Shown: in pieces, positions 33,585 through 45,557 of the stretch
Position numbering within the stretch: position 1 is the first letter of the stretch
Layout of the letters: each line of letters begins with the position of its first letter
Assembly: GCF_043641665.1 (NCBI RefSeq)
Contig: NC_092203.1
Span: 10,831,873 to 10,895,872 of the forward strand
Reading direction: 5' to 3'
DNA from: Enoplosus armatus
Taxonomy: Eukaryota; Chordata; Actinopteri; Centrarchiformes; Enoplosidae
DNA: 64,000 bases
Translations under genes and position numbers: made by a program
The notes under the pieces: model-generated
The model's database searches: none
What the model was told of the DNA's origin: nothing
What the model saw: only the letters and a program-made list of their open reading frames with translations

Positions 33585-35132
33585 ATGAAGTCCACAGGCA
33601 GCGAGCGCACCGCGCAGCCCGACGGCTTCACCTCAGACCTGGACGACCTGGACAGCGGCAGCGACAGCTCCGACGGAAAGTCCACCGGCGGCTGCAGCCC
33701 CCGCACAGATCCGGGGGAGGTGGCAGGGGAGGAGGTAGCGGCAGCGCCGAGGGGGAGGAGAAGGCGGAGACGCAGCAGCGGCGGCGGAGGTGGAAGAGGC
33801 GGTGGAGACGCGCGTCTCTCCGGTGTGAGCCAACAGAGGCAGGCGGCCAACGCGCGGGAGCGGGACAGGACGCACAGCGTGAACACGGCCTTCACGGCGC
33901 TCCGCACGCTCATTCCCACCGAGCCCGCCGACAGGAAGCTCTCCAAGATAGAGACGCTGCGCCTGGCCTCCAGCTACATCTCCCACCTGGCCAACGTGCT
34001 GCTGCTCGGGGAGGACTGCCATGACGGACAGCCCTGCCTCCGCTACCAAAGCATCCTGCACGGCCCCGCCGCGCTCAGCGCCGCCTCGCTGCGGCCCATC
34101 TGCACTTTCTGCCTCGGCAACCAGAGGAAACTGGTGAGTGGCCAGTCACACCTGTTCACCATGCTGAGGTGCTAAAAAGAGCCAGAAAGGTAGAGCCCTC
34201 CTCCGGCATGATACTTAGAGTAAAGTAGAGCAGATGATGCCCCCTCCTCCCTCTGTCGGGGACAGAAGCTCAGGTGCTGTCTCTCTGGTGACAACACAAT
34301 GAAAACAGGCTGTGGTGCCTTCAGAGGTGTGAAAGAAGTGTGAGTACTTGACCCTCTTCTATAGATTGGATATAAACTCAGTGTTGTTTGCTAAACACTC
34401 CAAAAATAATGGATTTCTGAGAACACGGCAGAGCTTTAGCAGACTTGGTTATAATTACTGATCAATTACAGGTTACTAGCTCATTTATTTTATTTATACA
34501 CATAGTGAAGGTTTGAGATTTGGAGTTTTGAGAGCTTTTGAAATGAATTCAAAGAAACTAAAAGGCACTGCAGTAATGTTAAAGGACTGCAAATATTCCA
34601 GGTGTAAATTGATGTTGTTAATATTGAACAACACTGATTGTTTTGTGTTTACAGTTGATGCTGTTTGGCTGGACACCTTGCAGTTATAGAGACTAGAAAC
34701 TGACCCAAGATCTGATGTCACTATTACCTTAATATGTTAAACTATTACAGCCGCGTAAACTTTGCAAAACTGTATTTGTCTCATAGAGTCTTCAAATCTT
34801 CATTTTCTTAAAGTAAATAAAAGATTATAAATAAGATAACACAAATCAAGCTGATATTTCTTAAATTATCTTCCTTTTCTTCATTTAAGTGCAGTTTCAA
34901 AATGTTTAGTGTACTTAAATGAATGATTTCAAAACAAAATAGACTTCAAACTCTGATATTATGATGAAATAAACCCACAAATACCTGAAATTAAGGGCCT
35001 GACATAAGACCAGTAAAAATCAGTGTTGTTAGGACACGTCATGGTGCTTTCACTGAACTGTTTGTAGTAAAAATCACCGCTTCTTTGCCTCCACAGCTCA
35101 GAGATGGAGGGAAGCACTCAACTGCTGTGTGA
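33585..35132 (+). CDS. bHLH transcription factor, paraxis/scleraxis group
   Basis: Two coding exons, 33585-34133 and 35097-35132, give 194 residues, close to TCF15 and SCX length. The bHLH domain spans about residues 85-137. It has basic region [12 protein letters not shown] and helix-loop-helix [17 protein letters not shown] and [20 protein letters not shown], which are near-invariant in this group. The C-terminal [12 protein letters not shown] is also typical of the group. HLANVLLLG and [11 protein letters not shown] favour TCF15 over scleraxis. The N-terminus differs from both: an acidic serine stretch, then poly-Arg and poly-Gly (residues 57-74). The family binds E-boxes with E-proteins and acts in somite or tendon development. 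The start is uncertain: in-frame ATGs also lie at 33522 and 33414. I chose 33585 for length and family fit. I leave the symbol blank because orthology is unclear. Confidence 0.9.
34134..35096 (+). other. bHLH gene intron
   Basis: A GTGAGT donor and a cctccacag acceptor bound a 963-nt AT-rich intron with no other feature seen. A single intron after the NQRKL codons is consistent with the last few residues being encoded by a tiny second exon. Confidence 0.8.
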
Positions 35133-36400
35133 AGCAAAGCGGCTGCGGACAGACGTCCACCTTGATGTTGTTTACATGAAGACACGAGGCGTAAAAATAC
35201 TCCTGTAGGACTTTGTACATAAATAAATGTCATTTATTTTTGGATTAGACTAGAAAACAAAAACAGAACGAACACCGAAGAGCACTTTCTGTTCACGTTC
35301 GTGTGCTTCTGAACCTCTGTGTTTTGGTTGAGCTGTAACCTGAGCCGATGTGTAAAGTTGCACCTGACTGGGGGGGTTATTTTGGTCCCACGAATAGTAC
35401 AAACTACCCCCCAAACCCCACCCACCACCCCGTGTCCAACTCCTAAAAAAAAAGTCGCCTTCAGTCACATGGAGGAAACTGAACAGCAGCTATTGCAGCG
35501 GCTGCTGTCAGTTGAGTGGCGTTAACGCTGCCTTCAAGTGCTGTCAGACACATCGCTATTACGCAGGGGAAGTTTAAAGGGGCATTAACTGGTCTATCAC
35601 CTCTAGTGGTGCAACAGCGCTGACAAAGCTGATCTCCGCTACATCTTGGATCATTTGCTCTATGCATGTTAAAAAATTACATATCCCCAGATGTGCTTTT
35701 GTCAAGTTAACACACCGTTTCGTCGTCTACCCGCTTCGTTTATAGCTACATTAAAGTTACTGTGTTTTCAGAGAGAAAACAAGGCGGATTTTAGACGCAA
35801 GACTGCACACAAAGCCGAGGGCAAGACATGATTAGACGCGAATTTGGGAAAAGTTCAGTCAGAAGCGGAGCAGACTCGGTCCGTGGTGAGCTGCAGTCTG
35901 CACAGGTGGGGCCTATAACCGCGTTGACTGCGTTTCAGCCGTTTGTCAAAAGGTTTTGACGTTGAAATGTTAGGATTAATTTATTTGCAGTGTGGTGAAA
36001 TGTTTACTTTTGCATTGTTGCACAATCTCTATCACTTTAAAGACACAAAGCTGAGACGTTTTGTGTGCACATGAACGTGGGATTACCCGGCATGCAAAGT
36101 GCATAAGGTTGCCTTTTGCACTAATTTGGAGAATATATAAATCTACTGGATCCCTTGATATTTATTATACAGCACATATGGAAGAAAACTATCACTGGGA
36201 AATGTTGCACACTACCTCAAACCTGTTTTAAATATGAAGGCCTACCTCTAAATCTAATGTGTAACATGACTGTAGAAAAATGTACTTGAATATCTGACAA
36301 ATGTGTCCTTTGGACATTGAAAATACTGAGAAGCTGCTTGAAGAAAATTGTATTTTTGTATAATAAAAATGAGAATATCAAACCGTCCTCTCAGTTTGTC
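35133..36400 (+). other. bHLH gene 3' untranslated region and flank
   Basis: An AATAAA at 35222-35227 lies 90 bp after the stop and would end a short transcript near 35245. A second AATAAA near 36363 could serve a long form. Otherwise nothing coding was seen. Confidence 0.5.
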
Positions 36401-36754
36401 TGCAAATGCTCAAGGAATTTGTAATTTCTGTCAAGAGGAAATATCAAAAGCGGGTCTCAAACGCCAAAACATGTCAGCTTAAAAAGGAGTTTATTTTCAT
36501 GTAGTGTTTAAGGCAACATGTTTTAATACGTGCCGAATGATTTGTTGGACCAATCGGTTTTTAATGCAATAGTCTTAGAAAAAGCAAGAGTTTTAGTTTC
36601 ACGTAAGCGGTAAGGTAAGGTTTGACTGGTTATCAAATGTTGTTAAAGTTTAGTGTTTATTATAAGAAATAAACCTAGTTTTAAGTCATGCAGCTCGTTT
36701 CCTATCGAGATACAAAAACGAAACACTTGCAAAAGCCAAAGAAAATAGTCCAAG

Positions 36755-37479
36755 CATTTCAATAATCTTTATTTCATAAAAAAGTCAATCAGTTTATATC
36801 AGATTAAAGAAAGTAGAAACCAATAATAATCAGTTAGCTGGCGCATCTTACAGGGGGGGGGGGGCGCGTGTCGTCTGACGGACTGACCTCGACACGCGGT
36901 ACAGGTTTACCCAAAAGTCAAGAAAGAAGGCGAAGTTTAAGACAGGAGCCAAAATATGAGCCGGGCAAAAAAAAAGTGTCATGGGGGGGGGGGGGGTTAA
37001 AAAAACAAAAACAAAAACAACTTTTGGCAAAATTGCATTTAGATTTTCGTCGCCTCGTAGTCGCATGGCAAAAACGCGAACTCGAATATTGAACAAATCC
37101 TGGTTCAGATTCATACAAGCAGCGGCCATCGAGATCACATGGAATGTTTTGTACCCAAATTACAGAAGGCATTACGGCAATAATACCGAAAAAGAAAAAA
37201 ATGAGGGGGGGGGTTTATCATTTTCCACTTCCACTGTGAGCCGCGACACATAAACATGTTACACATTAGGACTGAGCCCTTTTTACTGTGTTAAAAATAA
37301 CATTTCAATGTTTTGGAGAGGTGGAAGAGAGTGTGTGTGTTCGGGGATGAAGAAGTAACAGGAGGTAGAAGAGAAAGAAGGGAAACATTTTACTGCTCCT
37401 GCTGCTACTTATTTAACAAAAAAAAAAAAAAAAGAAAAGATGGAGGGAAAAAAAAAATGCTCATCTGGCGGTGAAGGTT
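36755..37479 (-). other. bzw1: bzw1 3' untranslated region
   Basis: A minus-strand AATAAA at 36773-36768 marks the likely polyadenylation site. The UTR contains several G or C homopolymers (36852-36863, 36984-36996, 37204-37213) and an A15 run near 37420. Confidence 0.7.
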
Positions 37480-40400
37480 TTAGTCCGTCTCCTCTTCGTC
37501 AGACTCGGACTCTGCGGAGACAAGAAACAGTGAAAATGATCCATCAATACTGGATCTTTAACATTAAGAATCACATATTGTATCCAAGTCCACGTATCTC
37601 ATTCTGGGTTCAATATGAAGCTTTAACGTAGGGCTGCAACGCATTTAATTTTGATTAATCTGTTGTTATTTTCCCAATAAATTAAATAATTTAGTCTAAA
37701 ATTGCCATCAGAATTTCCAATATTAAGACGTCCTCTTGTTTTGTCCAAACCCGTCTTCATCCCACCTTATTTTAGTTAAAAACAGAAACAATTCTGATAA
37801 TCCAATAATGGTTCAAGTAATTTTTAAAGCTTAATTTCCAAGAATGTATTGGTTCTTTTTTGCTTGTTTTCTTGGTCTTCAGTGTTAAATATTTGGGTTT
37901 TGACTGTTGATAACTGGTAGTTAAATCTTATTTTGAGTAATTATCTTAACGCTGCACAGACTTTCTAAAGGCAGCCATTTTGACTTTTAAAAGACAGGTC
38001 TAACTCTAATAAAGGCTGAATTTCATCATCAGGTTTATGCTGGTTCACATCCTTTCCTGCTTTGACAAGTCAAACTATCTGCTGTGAGACAGGCTTATTG
38101 CCTCGGGGCGAAGAAAGGTGCGGTTTGTTTTTATTACCTTCCTCTGCGTTCTTCAGCCACTCGACAAATTTTTTCATCTGCTCGAGGAAAACGCTCTTCC
38201 CCTTGGAGAGGTGGGCTTCAGTGTACCACTTCAGTATGGCCTCTTCGCTCAATACATCCGCTGTTACGAGGAAAAAAGGACAGTGTCAAAGCTGTGCGGG
38301 AGGACTGACAAACAGTACACTCAACAAACATGAAATGTGCCTTTGTAAAGGATCACTTAGAGAAAAAACGGTTAACTGATGCTTGGTGGGAAGTACTGCT
38401 TGTGGCTCGTTACTGAGACTTTGAAGGGTTGCACTTAAAAATATGCTCTCGTTAACTTCTTATCAAAAGGTGTAGCTAATAGGTTTTTCAGGCAATCTGT
38501 ACACCAATCAGAAGCTGAGCATAAAGTGTGTTAAAAAAAAAAAGAAAGACACCAAGCATTAGGAGGTACAACATTTTAAGGTCAAGGAAATGTTGAAAAA
38601 TGACCTCATACTTCTCAGCGTTAAAAGTGAACGGACTTTCATAAACCTAAAACAAAATGAGACAAACTGTCAGTGGAAAGTTTATATTCAATTGTTGGGC
38701 ATCGATGTAGCTGAATGTTCCTGTGTGGACGCGACACCAACCTTTGTAGAGGAGCACCACGATCTTCTGAAAGGCTTTCATGAAGTGGATGTTGTCGTAG
38801 CAGTACTCCTGGATCTTCAGCAGCAGGCTGAGCTCGGACAGACCCTGGGAGGTGAAGGCTTTCAGCAGAAGGCTGTATTGCTGCAGAAACGGGAGACAAC
38901 GCGAAGCTATGTTAGCGGAAAAGCACTCAGCTAGCTCTCTGAGGAGTTATAATGTATGCAGTAAAAGCTTGTTGGTGCATTAAAGCGTATTGATTTACAG
39001 CAGGATTAACATTTTATTTCTGAATGGTTTCTCTTCAGTACAAATTCCACTTGCTGCAAGATAACTTCACCCAAGCCTTTCAGGGTGACTTTACGCCTTC
39101 ATTACAGAAAGAGCACATTTAACATTGATCAGGTTGGTGATCTGATAGTATAATACTTCCCCATCAGCAAGGCAAAATACAACCAAAGCTTTGAAGGACC
39201 TTTATTGGTAGCTAAGTCATTAGAGAACAGAGCTACGCTGCTGCTGAAGACATGAACAGCGTATTTCACAGCACTGAACAACATTTGAGGCCGTAAACTC
39301 AAAACATCAGACTTGTCAGAAGCTGCAGAACCTGCGTTTCCTCTATTGGCTTAGTGCTTTATTTCACTGTATTCAAGACATTTAAACGACCTCCGGGAGT
39401 GTCGCTTACCTTCAAGTGTTTGATGGCTTGTTCGGTCACCAGCTCTTCCTTCTTGTTCCACTCCACGCAGCTCATCACGCTGGTCCAGATGATGCTGATC
39501 ATGGTCTGCTCGGAGAGGTTGGCCTTTTTCATCTCCTCTTTGGTGAAGGCAATAATCTGAACCAACAGGGAGAAAAACAACGCTGGGTTAAAGACACATT
39601 CACAATCGGGAACATCAGCATGTCGTCAAGCTTTAAAACTCAAATACCAGATTTCCACATTCTTGTTTCTAGCCTGTATGTTGCCTTGAAAATGAGTTCA
39701 TAAAATGGTCACCGTCAGGCCTCTATTAACACCGACAAACTGCTTGTTTGTATTCAGCTTCATGACTCATTGTGTCGCCGCCTTTGTTACTGTGCTGTTC
39801 AGTAGTTGCCGCCTGAACTGCCGGTCACAAACAACAATTATGCAACATGGCAGGGGAAGTGTCAATAATTAGGATGTTAAAATGTGTTACCAAAGAGGAC
39901 AGTGACGACATTCAGAGCTGCATCGACTGAAAGACTGTCGACAGGATAATTACAGGCCAGGCAGCCTCTGTCATATTTAACTACATTTTAACACTGAGCT
40001 GCTTAAAACCAAAATTTACTGTAAAGATATTGTTTATTGTGGAATATCAACCTCCTGCAGGTGTATTTGCATACAACACCAGCCACTGATGGACAAAATT
40101 CTAGTTAAACCAGGATGTAAATACAGAGATGAATAAATAACATTTAACTTCATATTGCCTGCAGCAGTGCAGCGTGTAGCCTTTGCATTATGATCCAGGA
40201 GAAAACAGGAAGTGGTTAACCTTCACCCTACAGCAACCTCACCTCCTTCTGAGGGTCACCGCGGGACATCTGCTCCTGGAGCTCCTTCTGCAGCTCTTTG
40301 CGAGCGCCGATGGATTGCTGGTTGCGGGCGAAGTCGGACAGCTCCTTCAGCCCGGCGTCAGTGAAGTACTTAGAAAAATGCTCGCAGCTCCGTTTGTTGG

Positions 40401-42460
40401 CAGGAAAGAGTTCCTGTGGGGCAGAGAGGTTTTCAGGTTAGAGTTCATGCTTATACCAGATTATGTACAGGACCAGCAGGATAACATATGATATCCAAGG
40501 AGGATTTTCAAGCCAACAGTTCATTTACCATCAGCCTGTTGTCCATGCCGACTTTGCGGAGACTGCCAGCAACAGAGTTGATGTCCTTCTCATTGATCCA
40601 TGACTTGAACAGCTTGACAGCGAAGGCTGCAGATACTCCTGAACGGAAACAACAAAACAAAATGGGTTTCTGTTACTGAATACAAAGTAAATGAACATTT
40701 TGGGAGGAGAAGGCTCTGGAAAGGCAGCTTTCTTGCTCATTTCCAATAATTTCTTAAAGAATTTCTGCTCACCCTCTTTGACGAGGTTCTCGTTGAAGAG
40801 GCTGTTCAGGATGGAGGCAGATATGTTGCCGTTGGCCAACAGGATGCCGGTCAGCATGGCCAGTTTGTTGCGCTCCGACTCAGTGAACCCCTTTAGAAAC
40901 AGCAGCAACTACAGAGAGAAAAACAAATACAGGTTTGTCGTGTGTACAAGTGACAGGGGTTAGTTAGTCCTACATCTTTGTTTTGATTCCAGTCGTTTAC
41001 AACCCTGCAGGTGTGGCTTTAGCTTCAACTTTATTGTCTTGTAGCTGGCAAACTAAACTTTATAAAGTGTGTAATCATTGCTTTCTCATATTAGTCATAG
41101 AAGATTTTTTTTAACTGCTGATGACAAAACTTGCCATAACAATTTGTTAAACTGAACAAACAGAATCAGCAACAAAAAAGCTAATATTTAAAATAAATAT
41201 ATAAAATGAACTGTAATATCACCGTTTAACACCTGCTGAATTATTATAAAACGGTCAATATGCATCATTGTTTGTGCTTCAGCTGGAGTAAACTAACTGC
41301 ACATCAAAATGACGCAACCCCCCACCCAACTCAGAGACATGTCCAACCAGCCCGACAAGTTGCGAGCTCAGTTTAAAAATAATGACACCACAACATTTAA
41401 CTCAAAAAAACGATTATATATCCTGTTAAAAAATTAAAAAACCTCACCTTCTTGATCTCCTCTTCGAAACCCTTCTCCAGGTACTTGTAACGCCTGATCA
41501 GCTTGTTAAAAACCTATTTTTTTTGGGGTGAAAAAAAAAAGACCCAATGTTAACTCCGTGCTTGGAAACATGCATGAAATCAATTGTCTTGTAAAGGTTT
41601 CTTGGCTGTTTTCCTATAATTTAAATGGAAGCGCAAAGTCAAATCTGATGTAGATCAGATGGCTGATACTTAATAAGTGCTTATAAACTGGTACAAAAAG
41701 TAGCTGGACATGCTTCCTACCTGAGCATATGCTTGCATCGTCTCCAGGTCTTCTTGTGCCGTGAAGAGGCAGAACTCGGTGCGGGTCATGTCGTCAGACA
41801 GAGTCCCGCCTGGGGCTGCAGGAGACAAAATAAAAAAAACAACCATATAAGCCCGCTTTAATAACATGAATTGTTCACAGTACATTTATTTATTTTGCTT
41901 CCATCAACTTCTTACCAAAACATAAGCAAAAAAGCGTCAATATTAATCAGTTTACAGGCGAACGACCTTTCTTAGTCATATTGTAATGCATAATAATTCC
42001 AAATGCATGTTTTTCCGACAACAATGGTTTCCTGATCTTTACATACTTCTACAAAACATGTCCATACATAGGGTTAGCGTTTCTTAACACAACTCACCCA
42101 GCATTCCGCCGGCCACCAGGATGTCAAAGAGTGTCTCTGCATACCGGCGGTAGTCAAGCTTGGCGCCAGAGGCATCAAGGAACTTCGCAACCGCTTCCAA
42201 ATCAGTGCCAGTTTGATTCAAGCCTTGTACGATACTTTCTTGAAACTGAGTAGGGTCAAATCTCTCCTTTTCATCTGTGGGGAAAGGATGCACATGTTGA
42301 TTCAGCAAAAAAAATCCTGCATAGACAAGGCAAGATTTGTGCATAGTAAGGCATGCAAAGTATGAAACCATGTAAAGCAGCAACATGAACACAAACCTCT
42401 TTTCCTCGTTTTGAAACGCTGGCCTGTTAGCGTTGGCTTTTGCTGCTTTTGATTATTCAT
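37480..42460 (-). CDS. bzw1: Basic leucine zipper and W2 domain protein 1 (eIF5-mimic protein)
   Basis: This cytosolic translation regulator mimics the eIF5 C-terminal domain and binds eIF2 and eIF3, which tunes start-codon choice. Eleven coding exons: 42460-42397, 42274-42098, 41815-41721, 41513-41448, 40908-40773, 40638-40529, 40413-40243, 39556-39410, 38880-38742, 38260-38138 and 37511-37480. They sum to 1260 nt, or 419 residues, the length of human BZW1. The N-terminus [40 protein letters not shown] and [14 protein letters not shown] are BZW1-like rather than BZW2-like. The C-terminal W2 domain holds the aromatic/acidic segments [20 protein letters not shown] and [17 protein letters not shown], ending in an acidic tail. 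Fish may have two bzw1 copies; which one this is cannot be told here. Confidence 0.96.
37630..37830. repeat. hAT-like fish nonautonomous repeat, divergent copy
   Basis: It begins gggctgcaacgcatttaatt and continues with ttgattaatc and a cttgttttgtcc block. This is the same order of words as the copy at 57944-58220. It lies in the last bzw1 intron. Confidence 0.6.
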
Positions 42461-44210
42461 AAAAGACACCCTGAAAAGGATAAAACACAGACAGTTAATG
42501 TTTACTCAAGTTGTGCAGACTACACGTTGACACAGGAGTGAACAGCAGAGTGTTCTCTTTAATTATGTTTTGTATTGCCAGCGTTTGGGTGTAACTTGGG
42601 TGAGCTCCACATCCATGTCACAAGTTCAGCACTAAATTATTCTTACACAACCCAAGTTTGACAATAAAGTTTAAAGCCTTAAGTTAAATACGTACCTTTG
42701 TTATTCTAAAAGGATAACCCTGGTGATATTAACAAAGCATCCCATGAAAAGACCAAAACCAACAATGAATTGATCCCACTAGCTAGTGTCGTCTCTGTAG
42801 AGCTCCATTGTTGTCCAAAAACTATAAAGAACACACCAAAGAACCACACTGTTGCAGTCAGTGACACGTCTCTTCACTACCATTAACCCAACCGCTGCGG
42901 TTTATATTAACCCAATCTCGCTTACACAACTTCACTGCTATAAATGCTCACTTGAGCGCTGGATGTTTACCACAAGGCAGTTGTAAAAAGTCCAAGAAAT
43001 GCACCCCGGTGCCCAGTAGTTTAAAATGGCTGAGCCTTTGAAATAAATGAATATAGTAGTGAACCATATTTAAAGATTTGCATCTTCAGCAGAAATGAAT
43101 GGGCGTGTGCCACAGGCCTGGGGAGTTGGAAAGTATGGGAACAGACTAACACATCGTCTTTGTTGTTGTTTTATTTATGGGGTTTGCTGGAAATAAGAAA
43201 AATGTAGAGCACCACCAGCCTTACCCATTGACACAAGTATATCTGTTTTTCAATAAGGCATGTGTCTAACACGTTTAACTGTCAACTAACATCTTTTCAG
43301 GACGAAATTTAAATACAATACAGACAGTTTCATGTAAATTGAAGTTAGAACTGTACTTTGCTGTTATAATATTCAAATGTATTTCAAAATCAGATCGTGT
43401 CATCAGTGCCAAATTACAGGGATGTGTTTTAAATTTCCATTGCAAAGCAAGACAAAACACACAAAAGACAATACGAGGTGGTACAATGGAGCTGGTGGGT
43501 GTTGGGTGCTGTAATTAATCAGGAAAACTGAAGAATTTAGACTTTCATCAAAAGTCGGACCCTGAAGCAGAAATGTTTTGGTGACTATTTGAGGGGTAAA
43601 GGAAGTGTCGGCTCGGATATAATGAGGGATTTCCAAAGCTACAGCTGGCTAATTGTAGGTTAGCATTGGATAACTCTGGGCCTCACCATGCGCCGAGCCA
43701 GTGCTGGCTAGCCGGGCCCGCTAGCTGGCTAACCATAGTTGTTTAATTACTAGGTTAAACCACTGCTTACACACTAAAAGCCAACATGATATGGTGAACT
43801 GCCCTTAAACTCAACTTCCTGTCGAATTGCCATTACAAACTCACAATTTATATCGAGACAGCTTTGAAGCCATAATGAGGCTAAGGCTAAGCTAGCTAGC
43901 AGAACTGGAGAAAACCGAAATTCGCCCTACAGCGGCGCCCATGATGGCGATGTTCCCGGGTGAAAAACGTAATTTTACACTATCTAAACTGACATATTTG
44001 GCGTCTTTATGGAAGGGTTAAGGTGTGAGACAACACTGACAACGTAGAAATAAAGATACTCACCGAAATTAATGCAGATAAAAAACGGTTGTTAACCAGG
44101 GGAATCAAAGCAAGTGACGAGTCTCTCAGTGGCCCAAACAAAAAGACCTTTCCGTCAGTACTTCCGCAGGCTCCGCCCGCTGCGCATGCGCGATTTAAAG
44201 GGGATTTCCG
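42461..44210 (-). promoter_or_regulatory. bzw1: bzw1 first noncoding exon, intron 1 and promoter
   Basis: The coding exon continues as 5'UTR to an acceptor at 42471-42472. A GTGAGT donor at 44058-44063 defines a noncoding first exon from 44064 to about 44160. Immediately upstream, 44181-44191 reads tgcgcatgcgc, a near-perfect NRF1 site. Next to it is ctccgcccgc, an SP1-like GC box at 44171-44180. No TATA box is seen, as expected for a housekeeping promoter. Confidence 0.7.
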
Positions 44211-45295
44211 TTCCCCAAAAAATAAAAAAAGGAAAATGAAATATAATATTTTTTTTTTTATAGGGGAAAGAATAACTGCAACATATAAATATAATGACAT
44301 TTTAGCTCAGCATTATACAACTATATTACTATATATTTATTCATTTAACTTTATATTTTTAACATAATTTCATATGTAATGAATGCAATTTGATTCATTC
44401 ATTTTAAATATTGCGTCACAAGACATTTTCTAAACGACCTTTTCCATCTAATTTGTTATGCTTTTGTAAAAGAAAAGAAAAGTTGCTCTGACTAAAAACT
44501 ACAAACTGAAACTGGAGTTCTGGTCATTCACACAAATATAAAGCAACATGCAAACGTCAGTGCAACATGCACATTCTTCATGTGGTTGCAAACTTGACAT
44601 TTTGCCTGTTTAAACACGCCAATCTTTATTTTGTTTGGCGAGCAAAGCTAGGCTAGCAGTTCATGGTGTCAAGTCATGGAAAAGAATGTGGCAAATTCCT
44701 GCAAACTGTCAGCACTAAATATATTGAAAAAGCAACAAAAACTTGACTTCTCTATTAATTTTTAAAGACAGAGTGCTTGAGTCTCTAGATGTGGTAGGTG
44801 AGCACAGACACTGAGCTAACATGCATGCTAACATTCTCTAAACTCCCTGTAATATGGCTGCCAGAAGCCATGCCACAGTATGTTACATAGTCCGTGTTAT
44901 ATTAACATCACTTTTCCAGCTGTTTTCAAGCAGAACTCTCTCTCTCCTTACTTGCATCTCTTAACCTGCTCCTGTCAAACGCCTGATTAACAGTACTTCC
45001 TGTCGCTCTTGCAGGCCTCAACTCTGACAGATGGGACTGCGACCCCATGGTACAGGGACGTGTGATCCGCCTTGGTCCACAAAAAGACAAATCTGCTTTA
45101 GTTTACAAATTACAAACTGGTTATGGCTGTACTATGACACTTTAGTTCTTTGTACGGAAGTTATGATCATCAGTGAGAGTCTGTCATGTTCTCAGCACAT
45201 AACTGGTAGTGTTCTCTCTGTGGTTGTGTGCTGCTACTGAATGAATAGCGAGGAAACACTGGGTTCATTTAATGTGTTCAATAACTGTTCAATTG
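44211..45295. other. bzw1-aox intergenic region
   Basis: AT-rich sequence with no supported gene. The aox transcript must end in or near this block; a minus-strand AATAAA is present at 45301-45296. Confidence 0.55.
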
Positions 45296-45557
45296 TTTAT
45301 TATTCTGTTGTTGAAATAGTGATACTGCAAGATAAGATCACAAGCAAAATAAATGCAGTCATAAGGTGTTAATTTCACATTATACATGGTTACAAATGAA
45401 AACACGTAGTGTTAATTAAGTCAAAACTCTCATTTGCTTGTTAAAAATGTGCATTTAAAACATTTTATGGAGTATCATAGACTATATATTTTATATATAT
45501 GTAGTACATAAAATACCTGGATTAGTTAATTATTGTCAGTCTAATAGAGATTCAGTT

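Noticed and set aside
33524..34061. Alternative-frame ORFs over the bHLH exon, on both strands
   Set aside because: High GC removes stops in all frames; only the frame with the bHLH domain has family similarity.
37480..42460. bzw2 as the identity of the eIF5-mimic gene
   Set aside because: The start [27 protein letters not shown] and 419-residue length match BZW1; BZW2 has different residues at these places.
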